NCBI GenBank assembly: GCA_024234895.1
Contig: JACKNJ010000008.1
Coordinates: forward strand, 62,001-126,000
Reading direction: 5' to 3'
Length of the DNA: 64,000 nucleotides
Source of the DNA: Gammaproteobacteria bacterium
GTDB lineage: Bacteria; Pseudomonadota; Gammaproteobacteria; JACKNK01
Position 1 is the stretch's first letter; the number at the start of each line of letters is the position of its first letter. Of the stretch, positions 8,353 to 16,568 are shown one piece after another. A program made the position numbers and the translations under genes. Below the pieces are notes generated by a model. It was not told the DNA's origin, made no database searches, and worked only from the letters and a program-made list of their open reading frames with translations.

Positions 8353-9849
8353 TCATGATCCACCCCGCCGTAACCTGCCCACGACACGGGGCAGGATCTT
8401 ACGTAGCAGAGTTTCTTCGGCGCCGCTCGGTCGACCTTGCAGCCACCATAGTCCGAGCACGCCGAGTGCATAGCTGAGCGCACCGATGAGCACCGCGCCG
8501 ACGAGCTGGCCGATCTCGCCCATGACGCTATCCGGCACCCCCTGGGCGTCGATCCATGTCCGGGTGATCCAATACATCAGCGCCGACGCCGCCACCGTCC
8601 GCCATACCGTGCCGAGATAGGTGAGCAACGGAATCCTGAGATGCAGCATCAGGTAACCAAGCGGTAACGGATGGGTCAGTACCGCCGCGACCAGCCATGC
8701 CTTGGCGGCCCCCTGCGCACCATGCTCGCGCCCCCACCACCAGACCAGAAACACGAACAGGATCACGTTAAGCAGACTGAACACGGACGAAATCCGCAGG
8801 CGGTCGATCGCCATGAAAACCGGCAGCGTGTTCGCCGTGAAGGAAATCACCCCACCACCGAGGGCGAGCAGGTAGATGACGGGGATCGCCTCCCGCCATT
8901 TCTCGCCGAGCACCACCGGCACCAGCACGTCCGCGATGGCGGCCATGCCGACCCCGGCGGGCAAGGCCAGCAGCAGCACGCCGGCGGCGACCTGCAGATA
9001 GCTGTAGCGCAGCTCGTCCAGCCTTGCGGTCATCTTCGAAAAGCCGGGAAACACCGCCCGGTTCACCGGCGCGATCAACTCGGTGGTCGGTGTCGTGGCG
9101 ACCTCGTACGAAACCGAATACACACCCAGGGCATGGGCGCCACCCACCTTGCCGAGGATGAAGTCCGGCGCGCGCAGACGAAGAAACGCGAGCACGCTGT
9201 TGAACAGCACCCAGACCGAAAACCCGAACAGATCGCGCCATCCCCGCAGACTCGGGCGCGGGCGGAACGGATGCAGCAGATAGCTCAGCACCGAGCCGAT
9301 CAGCGCATCGGCCAGAGTGCCGACGATCAGGGCCCAATAGGTCTGCCAATACAGGGCCAGCGAAATCGTCACTGCGAAGCTCAGCAGCCGCTTGATCACG
9401 CGGTAGTGAAACTCGCGATGGAATTGCAGATCCTTGCGAAACGCGACGATGCCGATATTGACCGTGCCGCGCAGCAGCAACACCGGCGCCAGCGCGACGA
9501 TCACCGCGGACAGCGCCGGCTCGTCGTAGAACGTGCTGATCGCCGGCGCGATGGCGATCACCACCCCGGTGGAGAGCAGACCGAGCAGGACGTTCAACGT
9601 CCACGCGGTGTGATAGTGATGATCCTCGGCGGACTGATTCTGGATCAGCGCCATGTCGAAGCTGAACGCCGTCAGCAGCTCGAACAAGGCGATGATCGAC
9701 GTGGCCATCGCGATCAGGCCGAAGTCCGAGGGCATCAGCAGACGCACCAGGATCAGCGTGCTGATCAGCCCGACGCTGCGTTCCGCCAAGCGGACGAGCA
9801 CCATCCAGCCGACGCCTTTCGCCATCGCCACATTGATGTTGGAAGACAT
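8353..9849 (-). CDS. Oligosaccharide flippase, Wzx/WzxC-like (MOP superfamily)
   Basis: 498-residue inner-membrane protein with about twelve to fourteen hydrophobic spans, matching polysaccharide flippases of the PST/Wzx type that move lipid-linked sugars to the periplasm. The N-terminus has the characteristic GVGWMVLVRLAERSVGL and LVRLLMPSDFGLIAMA segments, as in WzxC and related exporters. It lies in the middle of the glycan block, so it probably exports the unit made by the flanking transferases. No polymerase (Wzy) or initiating phosphoglycosyltransferase is present beside it. Confidence 0.87.
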   Translation of the reverse strand: MSSNINVAMAKGVGWMVLVRLAERSVGLISTLILVRLLMPSDFGLIAMATSIIALFELLTAFSFDMALIQNQSAEDHHYHTAWTLNVLLGLLSTGVVIAIAPAISTFYDEPALSAVIVALAPVLLLRGTVNIGIVAFRKDLQFHREFHYRVIKRLLSFAVTISLALYWQTYWALIVGTLADALIGSVLSYLLHPFRPRPSLRGWRDLFGFSVWVLFNSVLAFLRLRAPDFILGKVGGAHALGVYSVSYEVATTPTTELIAPVNRAVFPGFSKMTARLDELRYSYLQVAAGVLLLALPAGVGMAAIADVLVPVVLGEKWREAIPVIYLLALGGGVISFTANTLPVFMAIDRLRISSVFSLLNVILFVFLVWWWGREHGAQGAAKAWLVAAVLTHPLPLGYLMLHLRIPLLTYLGTVWRTVAASALMYWITRTWIDAQGVPDSVMGEIGQLVGAVLIGALSYALGVLGLWWLQGRPSGAEETLLRKILPRVVGRLRRGGS

Positions 9850-9931
9850 CCGTCAGAACCCCCGACCGAGCGTCGTCATGCGCACGCGCGGCGTGCTGGC
9901 GGGGTTGTACGTCGATGGCCGCGTGGACGCC

Positions 9932-10879
9932 TCATTCCGCGTCGCGGGATTGTTGCAACACCCCGCCGGTGAACAACTCCGGCATCGACTCGATACGTTC
10001 ACGAGGCACCGCGAGGATATTGAACGAGGCCTTGTCACACATGCCGTCGCGATACGGCGGGAGCGGCATCGCCTCGGCGAGATAGAGGTCATAGTCATGC
10101 GCGCCGATGAATTCGCCCAGGCTGCGACAACTGGACCCGGCCATTTTCTGCGCGTATTCGTTGCACTCGAAAATGATGAACGGGCGGCCCGCGAAGACAC
10201 GTTCCCCGGCGGTGAACATGGCCAGCTCGAACCCCTCGATGTCCGCCTTGACGATATCCACGCGGCCCACACCGTGCGCATCGAGGAAATCATCCAGGGT
10301 CTCGCATTGCACCGTGATTCGCTCCCCGGAGTCCTTCAGCGGGGGCATCAGGGAATTGCCACCGATGTTGGAGACATCCGCGCGGTAAAAGGTCAGCTCG
10401 CCTTTCTGATCGGACAGCGCCAGCTGGTGTGCGCTGACCGTATCGAGGCCGTTCCTGCGCACGTTGGCCTGCAAGGCAGCGAAGGTGTCGGGATCGGGTT
10501 CGAAGGCATGAACCCGCCCTTGCGGACCCAGCAACGGTGCAGCAAGCAGGCTGTATTGTCCGATGTGGGCGCCGATATCGAGGAATGTCCAGCCCGGTCG
10601 AAACAGGCGTTCGAACAACTGGACCGTTTCCGGCTCGAACCAACCCTGCGAATAGATCGCCCGCCCGGCCGTGTCGTTCCACGGAATGGCGACCTTCATG
10701 CCGTTGCCCAGCCGCGCATTGACCCACAGGCGTACGCCCAGACGCTTGGACAGTTCGAATTGCAGCCAATGCAGTTCCTGACCGCGCCAAACCGACCACC
10801 GCGCCCACATCCGCAAGCCGGCCCGTGCAATCCCGGGAAAGCGTTCGGACAGTCGGATCAACACGGAGGAGAAGCTCAT
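9932..10879 (-). CDS. FkbM family methyltransferase
   Basis: S-adenosylmethionine-dependent O-methyltransferase of the FkbM family, 315 residues. The SAM-binding motif is FLDIGAHIGQYSLLA near residue 100, followed by the acidic strand VHAFEPDPDTF and the family motif IVKADIEGFELAMF. Such enzymes often methylate sugars in surface polysaccharides, which fits the neighbours. The ATG at 10879 has AGGACG about eight bases upstream. It is the first gene of the glycan block, 31 bases after the end of miaB, and is probably read from the miaB promoter. Confidence 0.88.
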   Translation of the reverse strand: MSFSSVLIRLSERFPGIARAGLRMWARWSVWRGQELHWLQFELSKRLGVRLWVNARLGNGMKVAIPWNDTAGRAIYSQGWFEPETVQLFERLFRPGWTFLDIGAHIGQYSLLAAPLLGPQGRVHAFEPDPDTFAALQANVRRNGLDTVSAHQLALSDQKGELTFYRADVSNIGGNSLMPPLKDSGERITVQCETLDDFLDAHGVGRVDIVKADIEGFELAMFTAGERVFAGRPFIIFECNEYAQKMAGSSCRSLGEFIGAHDYDLYLAEAMPLPPYRDGMCDKASFNILAVPRERIESMPELFTGGVLQQSRDAE

Positions 10880-10910
10880 TGGGCGGCGTCCTGAATCGTC
10901 AAAGCGGCGA

Positions 10911-12248
10911 CTATAGCAACCGCCGCCCGCGCAGCGAATTGGGCAGGGCCTCGGTGATCTGCACGGCGACGAAGCCGCCGATCCAGGCCGGGTCGCCGGG
11001 GAAATTGACGATGCGGTTGTTCTCGGTGCGGCCGGTCAATTCCGCGTCGTCCTTGCGCGAGGTGCCGGTGACCAGGATGCGCTGCGTGCTGCCGACCATG
11101 CCGGCGCTGATCGCCTCGGCCTGCTCACGGATGCGGGCCTGCAATTCCTGCAAACGCGCCTGCTTGACCTCGCGCGGCACATCGTCCGGCAGCGCGACTG
11201 CCGGCGTACCCGGGCGGGGACTGTAGATGAAGCTGAACGAGGCATCGAAACCGATCTCGCGGATCAGTTTCATGGTCGCTTCATGATCGGCGTCGGTCTC
11301 GCCCGGGAAGCCGACGATGAAGTCCGAGGACAGGCTGATATCCGGTCGGGCCGCGCGCAGCTTGCGGATGATCGACTTGTACTCCAGCGCGGTGTGGTTG
11401 CGCTTCATCATCGCCAGGACGCGATCGGAACCGCTCTGCACCGGCAAATGCAGGTGCGAGACCAGCTTGGGTTCGTCGGCGTAGGCCTGGATCAGCGCGT
11501 CGCTCATCTCCAGCGGATGCGAGGTCGTGTAACGGATGCGCTCGATGCCGTCGATGCTGGCGACGTAATGGATCAGCGTGGCGAGGTCGGCGACATCGTC
11601 ACCGTTGGCGCCGTCATGGAGTTCGCCGCGATAGCCGTTGACGTTCTGGCCGAGCAGCGTGATCTCGCGCACGCCCTGCGCCGCCAGTGCGGCGATCTCG
11701 GCGAGCACGTCGTCGAACGGACGGCTGATCTCCTCGCCGCGCGTGTACGGCACCACGCAGAAGGTGCAGTACTTGCTGCACCCTTCCATGATCGAAACGT
11801 ACGCCGTCGGACCTTCCGCGCGCGGCTCCGGCAGGCGGTCGAACTTCTCGATCTCCGGAAACGACACGTCGACCTTGGCGGTGCCGGTGGCGCGGGCAGT
11901 GCGGATCAGTTCCGGCAGGCGGTGCAGGGTCTGCGGACCGAACACCACGTCCACGAACGGCGCGCGTTCGAGCAGGTATTCCCCCTCCTGACTGGCCACG
12001 CAGCCGCCGACACCGATGACGATGCCGGGATTGCGCTCCTTCCACTCACGCCACACGCCGAGATAGGAGAACACCTTCTCCTGCGCCTTCTCACGCACCG
12101 AACAGGTGTTCAGCAGCAGCACGTCCGCCTCTTCCGGCACCTGGGTTCGCTGCATGTCGAACTCGACGCCGAGCACGTCCGCCATCTTGTCGGCGTCGTA
12201 CTCGTTCATCTGACAACCCAGGCTCTTGACGTAGACCTTGCCGGCCAT
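10911..12248 (-). CDS. miaB: tRNA-2-methylthio-N6-dimethylallyladenosine synthase MiaB
   Basis: Radical-SAM methylthiotransferase that converts i6A37 to ms2i6A37 in tRNA. 445 residues from the ATG at 12248 (MAGKVYVKSLGCQMNEYD); the frame stays open upstream but without family similarity. The N-terminal cluster cysteines are in SLGCQMN, LNTCSVR and GVGGCVAS; the radical-SAM motif is CSKYCTFC near residue 150; the C-terminus is a TRAM domain. In relatives ybeZ follows directly; here the fkbM gene does. Confidence 0.97.
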   Translation of the reverse strand: MAGKVYVKSLGCQMNEYDADKMADVLGVEFDMQRTQVPEEADVLLLNTCSVREKAQEKVFSYLGVWREWKERNPGIVIGVGGCVASQEGEYLLERAPFVDVVFGPQTLHRLPELIRTARATGTAKVDVSFPEIEKFDRLPEPRAEGPTAYVSIMEGCSKYCTFCVVPYTRGEEISRPFDDVLAEIAALAAQGVREITLLGQNVNGYRGELHDGANGDDVADLATLIHYVASIDGIERIRYTTSHPLEMSDALIQAYADEPKLVSHLHLPVQSGSDRVLAMMKRNHTALEYKSIIRKLRAARPDISLSSDFIVGFPGETDADHEATMKLIREIGFDASFSFIYSPRPGTPAVALPDDVPREVKQARLQELQARIREQAEAISAGMVGSTQRILVTGTSRKDDAELTGRTENNRIVNFPGDPAWIGGFVAVQITEALPNSLRGRRLL

Positions 12249-12306
12249 CGGGACACTCTCGGAGGCGGAAAAACGGGGCGCGATGATACCCCGATCGCTG
12301 CATCGA

Positions 12307-13587
12307 TCAGCCTGGCTGATCGCCGGCGGGCTCCACATAGTAGTCGGCCAGCGGGCGACCGAATGCCTCGTCCAGACTCCGCTCGACGGCACCGACCGCT
12401 TTCCGGAAGGCGTCGCCCGCATCCGGGTCGGCGAGAATCGCCGCGCGCGGCAGGGTCGGGCGGGAGGCGTCGTAGAGATCGCGCAGCGTGTAGCGCGTCA
12501 GATCGCGGGCCAGGATCCAGCGCCCGCCCTCGATCTGCGCCACCACCTGCGCGCCGGCCAGCGCATCCAGCGTGTCGCCGACCCGGCCAGGCGCGGCGTC
12601 AAGCGCCTCCGACAGATCGGCGGCGGTGCGGGCCTGACCGTCGTCCTGCGCCTGCCAGAGGACCCGCAACAGACGGAAGGCGAGGACGAACCGTGGCGCC
12701 CGATCGCCGCCATCCGCCGCGTGATCGCGGTAGCTGCCGAGCGTGTAGGTGAACTCGGCGCCGATCAGGATCACCAGCCAGGACAGGTAGATCCAGATCA
12801 GGAAGATCGGCACCGCCGCCAGCGCGCCGTAGATGGCCTCGTAGGTCGGGAAGCTGGTCACGTACCAGGCGAAGGTGCGTTTCGCGGCCTCGAACAGCAC
12901 CGCCGCCAACAGGCCGCCGACCAGGGCATGCCGCCAGCGCACGCGGCGGTTCGGCACCACCATGTACAGCAGCGCGAAGGCGATCGTCGCCGCCACGTAG
13001 GGCATCAGCGACAGCAGACGCGCCTTGCCGCCGACGGTGGCGGCGGCGTCATCGAACATGGGCGCCGAGACCAGGAACGAGGTCATCACCAGACTCGCGC
13101 CGAGCAGCAGCGGGCCCAGCGTCAGCACCGCCCAATAGACCAGGAACGAGGCCAGCAGGCGGCGCTTGCTGCGCACCTTGAAGATCGCATTCAGCGCATT
13201 GTCGATGTTGGCCATCAGCATGACCGCGGTCAGCACCAGGAACACGATGCCGGCGGCGGTCAGTTGCGAGGCCTTCTGCGCGAAGCTCTGCAAATGCTCG
13301 GCGACGATCTCGCCGGCCGCCGGCACGAAGTTCGCGAACACGAAATTCTGCAAGTCGGCGGTCACCGACTCGAACACCGGAAATGCGGCCAGCACCGAGA
13401 AGGTGACCGCCATCAGCGGCACCAGCGACAACAGGCTGGTGTAGGTCAGCGCACCGGCGGCGAACGCGCAGTTATCGGCGGCGAATCCGGCACGGAAATG
13501 CCGCCAGATGAGGCGGGCCTCCGCCCGCACCCGCTCCCGGTCGGGGAGGCGCACCATCCCTTGTAAACGTTCGACGAAGCTGTTCAA
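12307..13587 (-). CDS. yihY: YihY/virulence factor BrkB family inner-membrane protein
   Basis: 426 residues. The N-terminal 290 residues hold about six membrane spans and the family signature ALTYTSLLSLVPLMAVTFSVL; the C-terminal 130 residues are a soluble helical extension. The family was once called RNase BN; its function is unknown. The first codon appears to be TTG at 13587, with GGAG six bases upstream; an ATG at 13557 has no usable spacing. Its 3' end lies 59 bases before the miaB start on the same strand, so the two may share a transcript. Confidence 0.88.
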   Translation of the reverse strand: MNSFVERLQGMVRLPDRERVRAEARLIWRHFRAGFAADNCAFAAGALTYTSLLSLVPLMAVTFSVLAAFPVFESVTADLQNFVFANFVPAAGEIVAEHLQSFAQKASQLTAAGIVFLVLTAVMLMANIDNALNAIFKVRSKRRLLASFLVYWAVLTLGPLLLGASLVMTSFLVSAPMFDDAAATVGGKARLLSLMPYVAATIAFALLYMVVPNRRVRWRHALVGGLLAAVLFEAAKRTFAWYVTSFPTYEAIYGALAAVPIFLIWIYLSWLVILIGAEFTYTLGSYRDHAADGGDRAPRFVLAFRLLRVLWQAQDDGQARTAADLSEALDAAPGRVGDTLDALAGAQVVAQIEGGRWILARDLTRYTLRDLYDASRPTLPRAAILADPDAGDAFRKAVGAVERSLDEAFGRPLADYYVEPAGDQPG

Positions 13588-13619
13588 TGGCCTCTCCAGT
13601 CCGGCGCCGACACCACCAT

Positions 13620-13876
13620 CCCTAAGTAACCTCTGATTTATTCATGGCCGGTTCAGCTGGATGGCTGAGAGGGTGTTTACAAAAGGCGATTCGGCGTCCG
13701 TGCTATAGGTAGGAGCGGCTTCAGCCGCGATCGGCACCCGGAATGATCGTTGACGCCCATCGCGGCTGAAGCCGCTCCTACATATAGCCAATTCACGGCC
13801 CCTATTCACGGGCCTGTTCCGCAGATTTTGTAAACACCCTCTGAACCGTCCCTGAACAAATCAGAGGTTCCCTAAG
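13620..13876. repeat. Nested palindromic repeat, copy A (complete form)
   Basis: This gap between the LysM lipoprotein and yihY holds three concentric inverted repeats. The outer pair is AACCTCTGATTTATTCA (13628 on) against its complement ending near 13869. The middle pair is GAGGGTGTTTACAAAA against TTTTGTAAACACCCTC. The inner pair is GTAGGAGCGGCTTCAGCCGC against its complement. The sequence CCCTAAG occurs in direct orientation at both outer ends (13620-13626 and 13870-13876), a possible target-site duplication. No gene is seen in 13588-13948. Confidence 0.85.
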
Positions 13877-13948
13877 CGAATCGGGCGCGGGGGACAGCTC
13901 CCCCACGCCCGCGTTGATTGGCAAGCCGGGTCAAGACCCGCTCCGTGC

Positions 13949-14755
13949 CTACTTGGCGAGATACGCCTTGTCGCTGGCTTCCTGCCCACCCAGCGACCAC
14001 GCACCGCGCGTGCGGGCATGTTCGACCGCCGCATCCACGTCGGTCTGCGCGGGGTGTTTCCGGATATCGAATTTCTGGCCCGGGTGGATCAGATCCGCAT
14101 CCTTGATCTGGTCCTTGTTGGCCTTGTAGATCAGCGGCCACTGGTACGGATTCGCGTAGATCTCGCGCTTCCCGGAAATACCCCAGAGGCTGTCGCCGAG
14201 GACCACCGTGTAGTCGATGTCCGCCGCCTCCAGCGCGCCGCGCAGCTGACGGATCAGTTCCAGCGCCTGACGCCCGTCACCGGCGGCGATGGCCTTCTCG
14301 ACCTTGCCGATCTGGGCAAGATGATCGTCGTTCAGCCCGCTGAGCCCCCGCACCTTGTCGAGAATCTCCTGCGCGGCGATCAACTGCTGACGGTTGGCGC
14401 CGGCGATCGCGAACTGCTGAATCTGTCCGGCGAGTTCGGCAGCCTGCCGGTATTGCCCCTTGGCGAACGCATCCTCGGCCTGCTTGAGCAAGCCCTCGAC
14501 CGTACTCGCATCCCAGCCGACGGCCTTGGCCTCCTTGATCGCCGCGTGCGCCGACTCCAGCGCGGCGCCGGCCTCCGCCCGCAGCCGCTCTTCCTCGGCC
14601 ACATCCACCTTGACCGCCGTCGCGCTGTCGCTGGCGCAGCCGTGCAGGAAACCGCCGGTGAACACCGCGACCAGCAAGCTGAGCGCGAGGCGCCGCGACC
14701 GATTCCGGCCCCGGATTCGGAAAGAGACTGAATCAAAAAGCTGTTTGTTATTCAT
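13949..14755 (-). CDS. LysM-domain lipoprotein with DUF4398-like N-terminal region
   Basis: 268 residues. An N-terminal basic stretch and hydrophobic segment end in LHGC, an imperfect lipobox, so lipidation is likely but not certain. Residues 50-170 are a charged Ala/Glu-rich helical region resembling DUF4398. A C-terminal LysM domain (YTVVLGDSLWGISGKREIY ... LIHPGQKFDI) should bind peptidoglycan. A periplasmic or outer-membrane role in envelope structure is inferred. It stands alone between repeat copy A and mutM. Confidence 0.8.
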   Translation of the reverse strand: MNNKQLFDSVSFRIRGRNRSRRLALSLLVAVFTGGFLHGCASDSATAVKVDVAEEERLRAEAGAALESAHAAIKEAKAVGWDASTVEGLLKQAEDAFAKGQYRQAAELAGQIQQFAIAGANRQQLIAAQEILDKVRGLSGLNDDHLAQIGKVEKAIAAGDGRQALELIRQLRGALEAADIDYTVVLGDSLWGISGKREIYANPYQWPLIYKANKDQIKDADLIHPGQKFDIRKHPAQTDVDAAVEHARTRGAWSLGGQEASDKAYLAK

Positions 14756-14884
14756 ATCAGCAACTTAGCCAATATTGTAAATGCATCGTCTCATCAAGCT
14801 ACATCCGGCTTCCAAGGGTGTCAAGGCGAACCCCCGGGAAAGGCTGATCCGGCTTGATCCGCCGCACTCCGACCGCCAGCCGTG

Positions 14885-15700
14885 TCAGTGCTGGCAGTTC
14901 GGGCAATAGACGGTCGCGCGCTGATCCTGACGACTCAGCCGCAGCGGCGCCCCGCACACCGTGCACGGCTCGCCGGCCCGCCCGTAGACCTGCAACTCAT
15001 GACGAAAATAGCCCGGTTTGCCCTCGCTGTCGGTGAAATCGCGCAAGGTGGTGCCGCCCTGCAGGATGGCGGCCGCGAGGATGTCGCGGATGGCCCCGGC
15101 GAGTTCGTCGTAGCGTTCCCGGCCAATGCGCCCGGCGGCGCGCGCGGGATGAATGCCGGCCCGGAACAAGGATTCGTTCGCGTAGATGTTGCCGACGCCG
15201 ACCACGACGTGGCTGTTCATGATGAAGCCCTTCACGCCAACCGTGCGACCGCGCGAAAGCTCGAACAGATACCCGCCGCTGAAGCCCTCGCCATGCGGTT
15301 CCGGCCCCAGATCGGCGAGCAGCGGATGGCGCATCGGATCGTCCTCCGTCCACAACACGCAGCCGAAGCGCCGCGGGTCGCGCAGACGCAGGCAGCGACC
15401 GTCATCGAGCACCCAGTCGACGTGATCGTGCCTGGCCGGCGGGGTCTCCGCCGGCAGCACGCGCAGGCTGCCGGACATGCCCAGATGCACGATCACGGTG
15501 CCGGCGGCGGTGCGCATCAACAGGTATTTGCCGCGCCGTTCGACCGCGTCGATGGTCTGCCCGGCGAGCGTGGCGGGCAGTTCCGGCGGCACCGGCCAGC
15601 GCAAGCGGCCGTCCCGCACCAGCAGTCGTTCCACACGACGCCCGAGCACATGCGGCTCGATGCCGCGCCGGGTGGTTTCGACCTCGGGCAATTCAGGCAT
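14885..15700 (-). CDS. mutM: Formamidopyrimidine-DNA glycosylase
   Basis: Bifunctional base-excision repair enzyme removing 8-oxoguanine and formamidopyrimidines. 271 residues, standard length. The catalytic N-terminus Pro-Glu follows the initiator (MPELPEVETTRRG). The helix-two-turn-helix contains GVGNIYANESLF, and the C-terminal zinc finger has the cysteine pairs CTVC and CPNC. The start codon overlaps the end of the DUF4340 gene by eight bases, so it is the last gene of the Gld-like ABC operon, an unusual place for mutM. Confidence 0.97.
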   Translation of the reverse strand: MPELPEVETTRRGIEPHVLGRRVERLLVRDGRLRWPVPPELPATLAGQTIDAVERRGKYLLMRTAAGTVIVHLGMSGSLRVLPAETPPARHDHVDWVLDDGRCLRLRDPRRFGCVLWTEDDPMRHPLLADLGPEPHGEGFSGGYLFELSRGRTVGVKGFIMNSHVVVGVGNIYANESLFRAGIHPARAAGRIGRERYDELAGAIRDILAAAILQGGTTLRDFTDSEGKPGYFRHELQVYGRAGEPCTVCGAPLRLSRQDQRATVYCPNCQH

Positions 15701-16562
15701 CGGGCACCAGTTCCGGCAGCTTGAGCAGGCGCTCCGCCGCCAATCGGCTGAATCGCCAGGCCAGTCCGCTGTCGGGATCGATCAGCCGCACGCCGTCCTC
15801 GTCATCGAGCAGGCCAAAGCGCAGCGGCGCGGCGTGCCCGCGCAGCCGGATTTCGATCCAGCCCAGCCCTTCCGCCGATCCATCGACTGGCGCGTCGACC
15901 CGCTCCACCGCCATCGCGCTGGCATGACGCCAGGCGTCGACCAGCACTTGCGGCGCGTCCGCCGAATGGGTTCGCGGGTCCGGCGACGGCTCGACCAGCC
16001 AACCCTTGTCGCCCCGGCTCAGGCTCAGATCGGGGAGGCGCAGCGCATCGATGGACGCGTCCGGCGGCAGCGGGTGCGGATCGGCAAAGTCGCTGGCGCG
16101 GCTCATCAACTGATAGAGATAACGATCCTCGAGCAGATGCACGCGCCCGCCGGTCTGCACATAGCGGCGATGGTTCAGCGGCGTGGCGCCGCCGAAGCGC
16201 AGTTCGAGGTCATCGACCGTCAGCGTGGCCTGCGGCTGGTCGAGGCCCAGCTCCTTGAGATTCACCTCCGCCGCCGCGAAGTCATCGCCGGTCGGCTGGC
16301 CGAGCACGCCGAGCAGACGGTTCACCCGCTCCACGTCGGCGCGCGCCGGCCAGGGTCGGACCATGCGCCACTGCCCGTCGTCGCGAACCAGTTCGATGCC
16401 CTCCTGGCCGTCACGGTCGATCCGTATCCGCGTGGCCTGCCCGGCGGACATCGTCGTCAACGGCGTCACGCTGACCGGCGTCGGACGCAGATCGCGCCAC
16501 AGCACCGCGCCGAGCACGATCACCACGGAAAACAGCAGCAGGTTCAGATGACGGGTCTGCAT
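15693..16562 (-). CDS. DUF4340 domain protein, auxiliary to a Gld-like ABC transporter
   Basis: 289 residues with an N-terminal membrane anchor (LLLFSVVIVLGAVLW) and a periplasmic body of DUF4340 type (the stretch around DDGQWRMVRPWPARAD and LGLDQPQATLTV). Proteins of this family commonly occur beside GldG-like proteins. It overlaps mutM by eight bases and starts six bases after the GldG-like gene. Probably a periplasmic accessory of the exporter; substrate unknown. Confidence 0.82.
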   Translation of the reverse strand: MQTRHLNLLLFSVVIVLGAVLWRDLRPTPVSVTPLTTMSAGQATRIRIDRDGQEGIELVRDDGQWRMVRPWPARADVERVNRLLGVLGQPTGDDFAAAEVNLKELGLDQPQATLTVDDLELRFGGATPLNHRRYVQTGGRVHLLEDRYLYQLMSRASDFADPHPLPPDASIDALRLPDLSLSRGDKGWLVEPSPDPRTHSADAPQVLVDAWRHASAMAVERVDAPVDGSAEGLGWIEIRLRGHAAPLRFGLLDDEDGVRLIDPDSGLAWRFSRLAAERLLKLPELVPDA

Positions 16563-16568
16563 GCGGTA

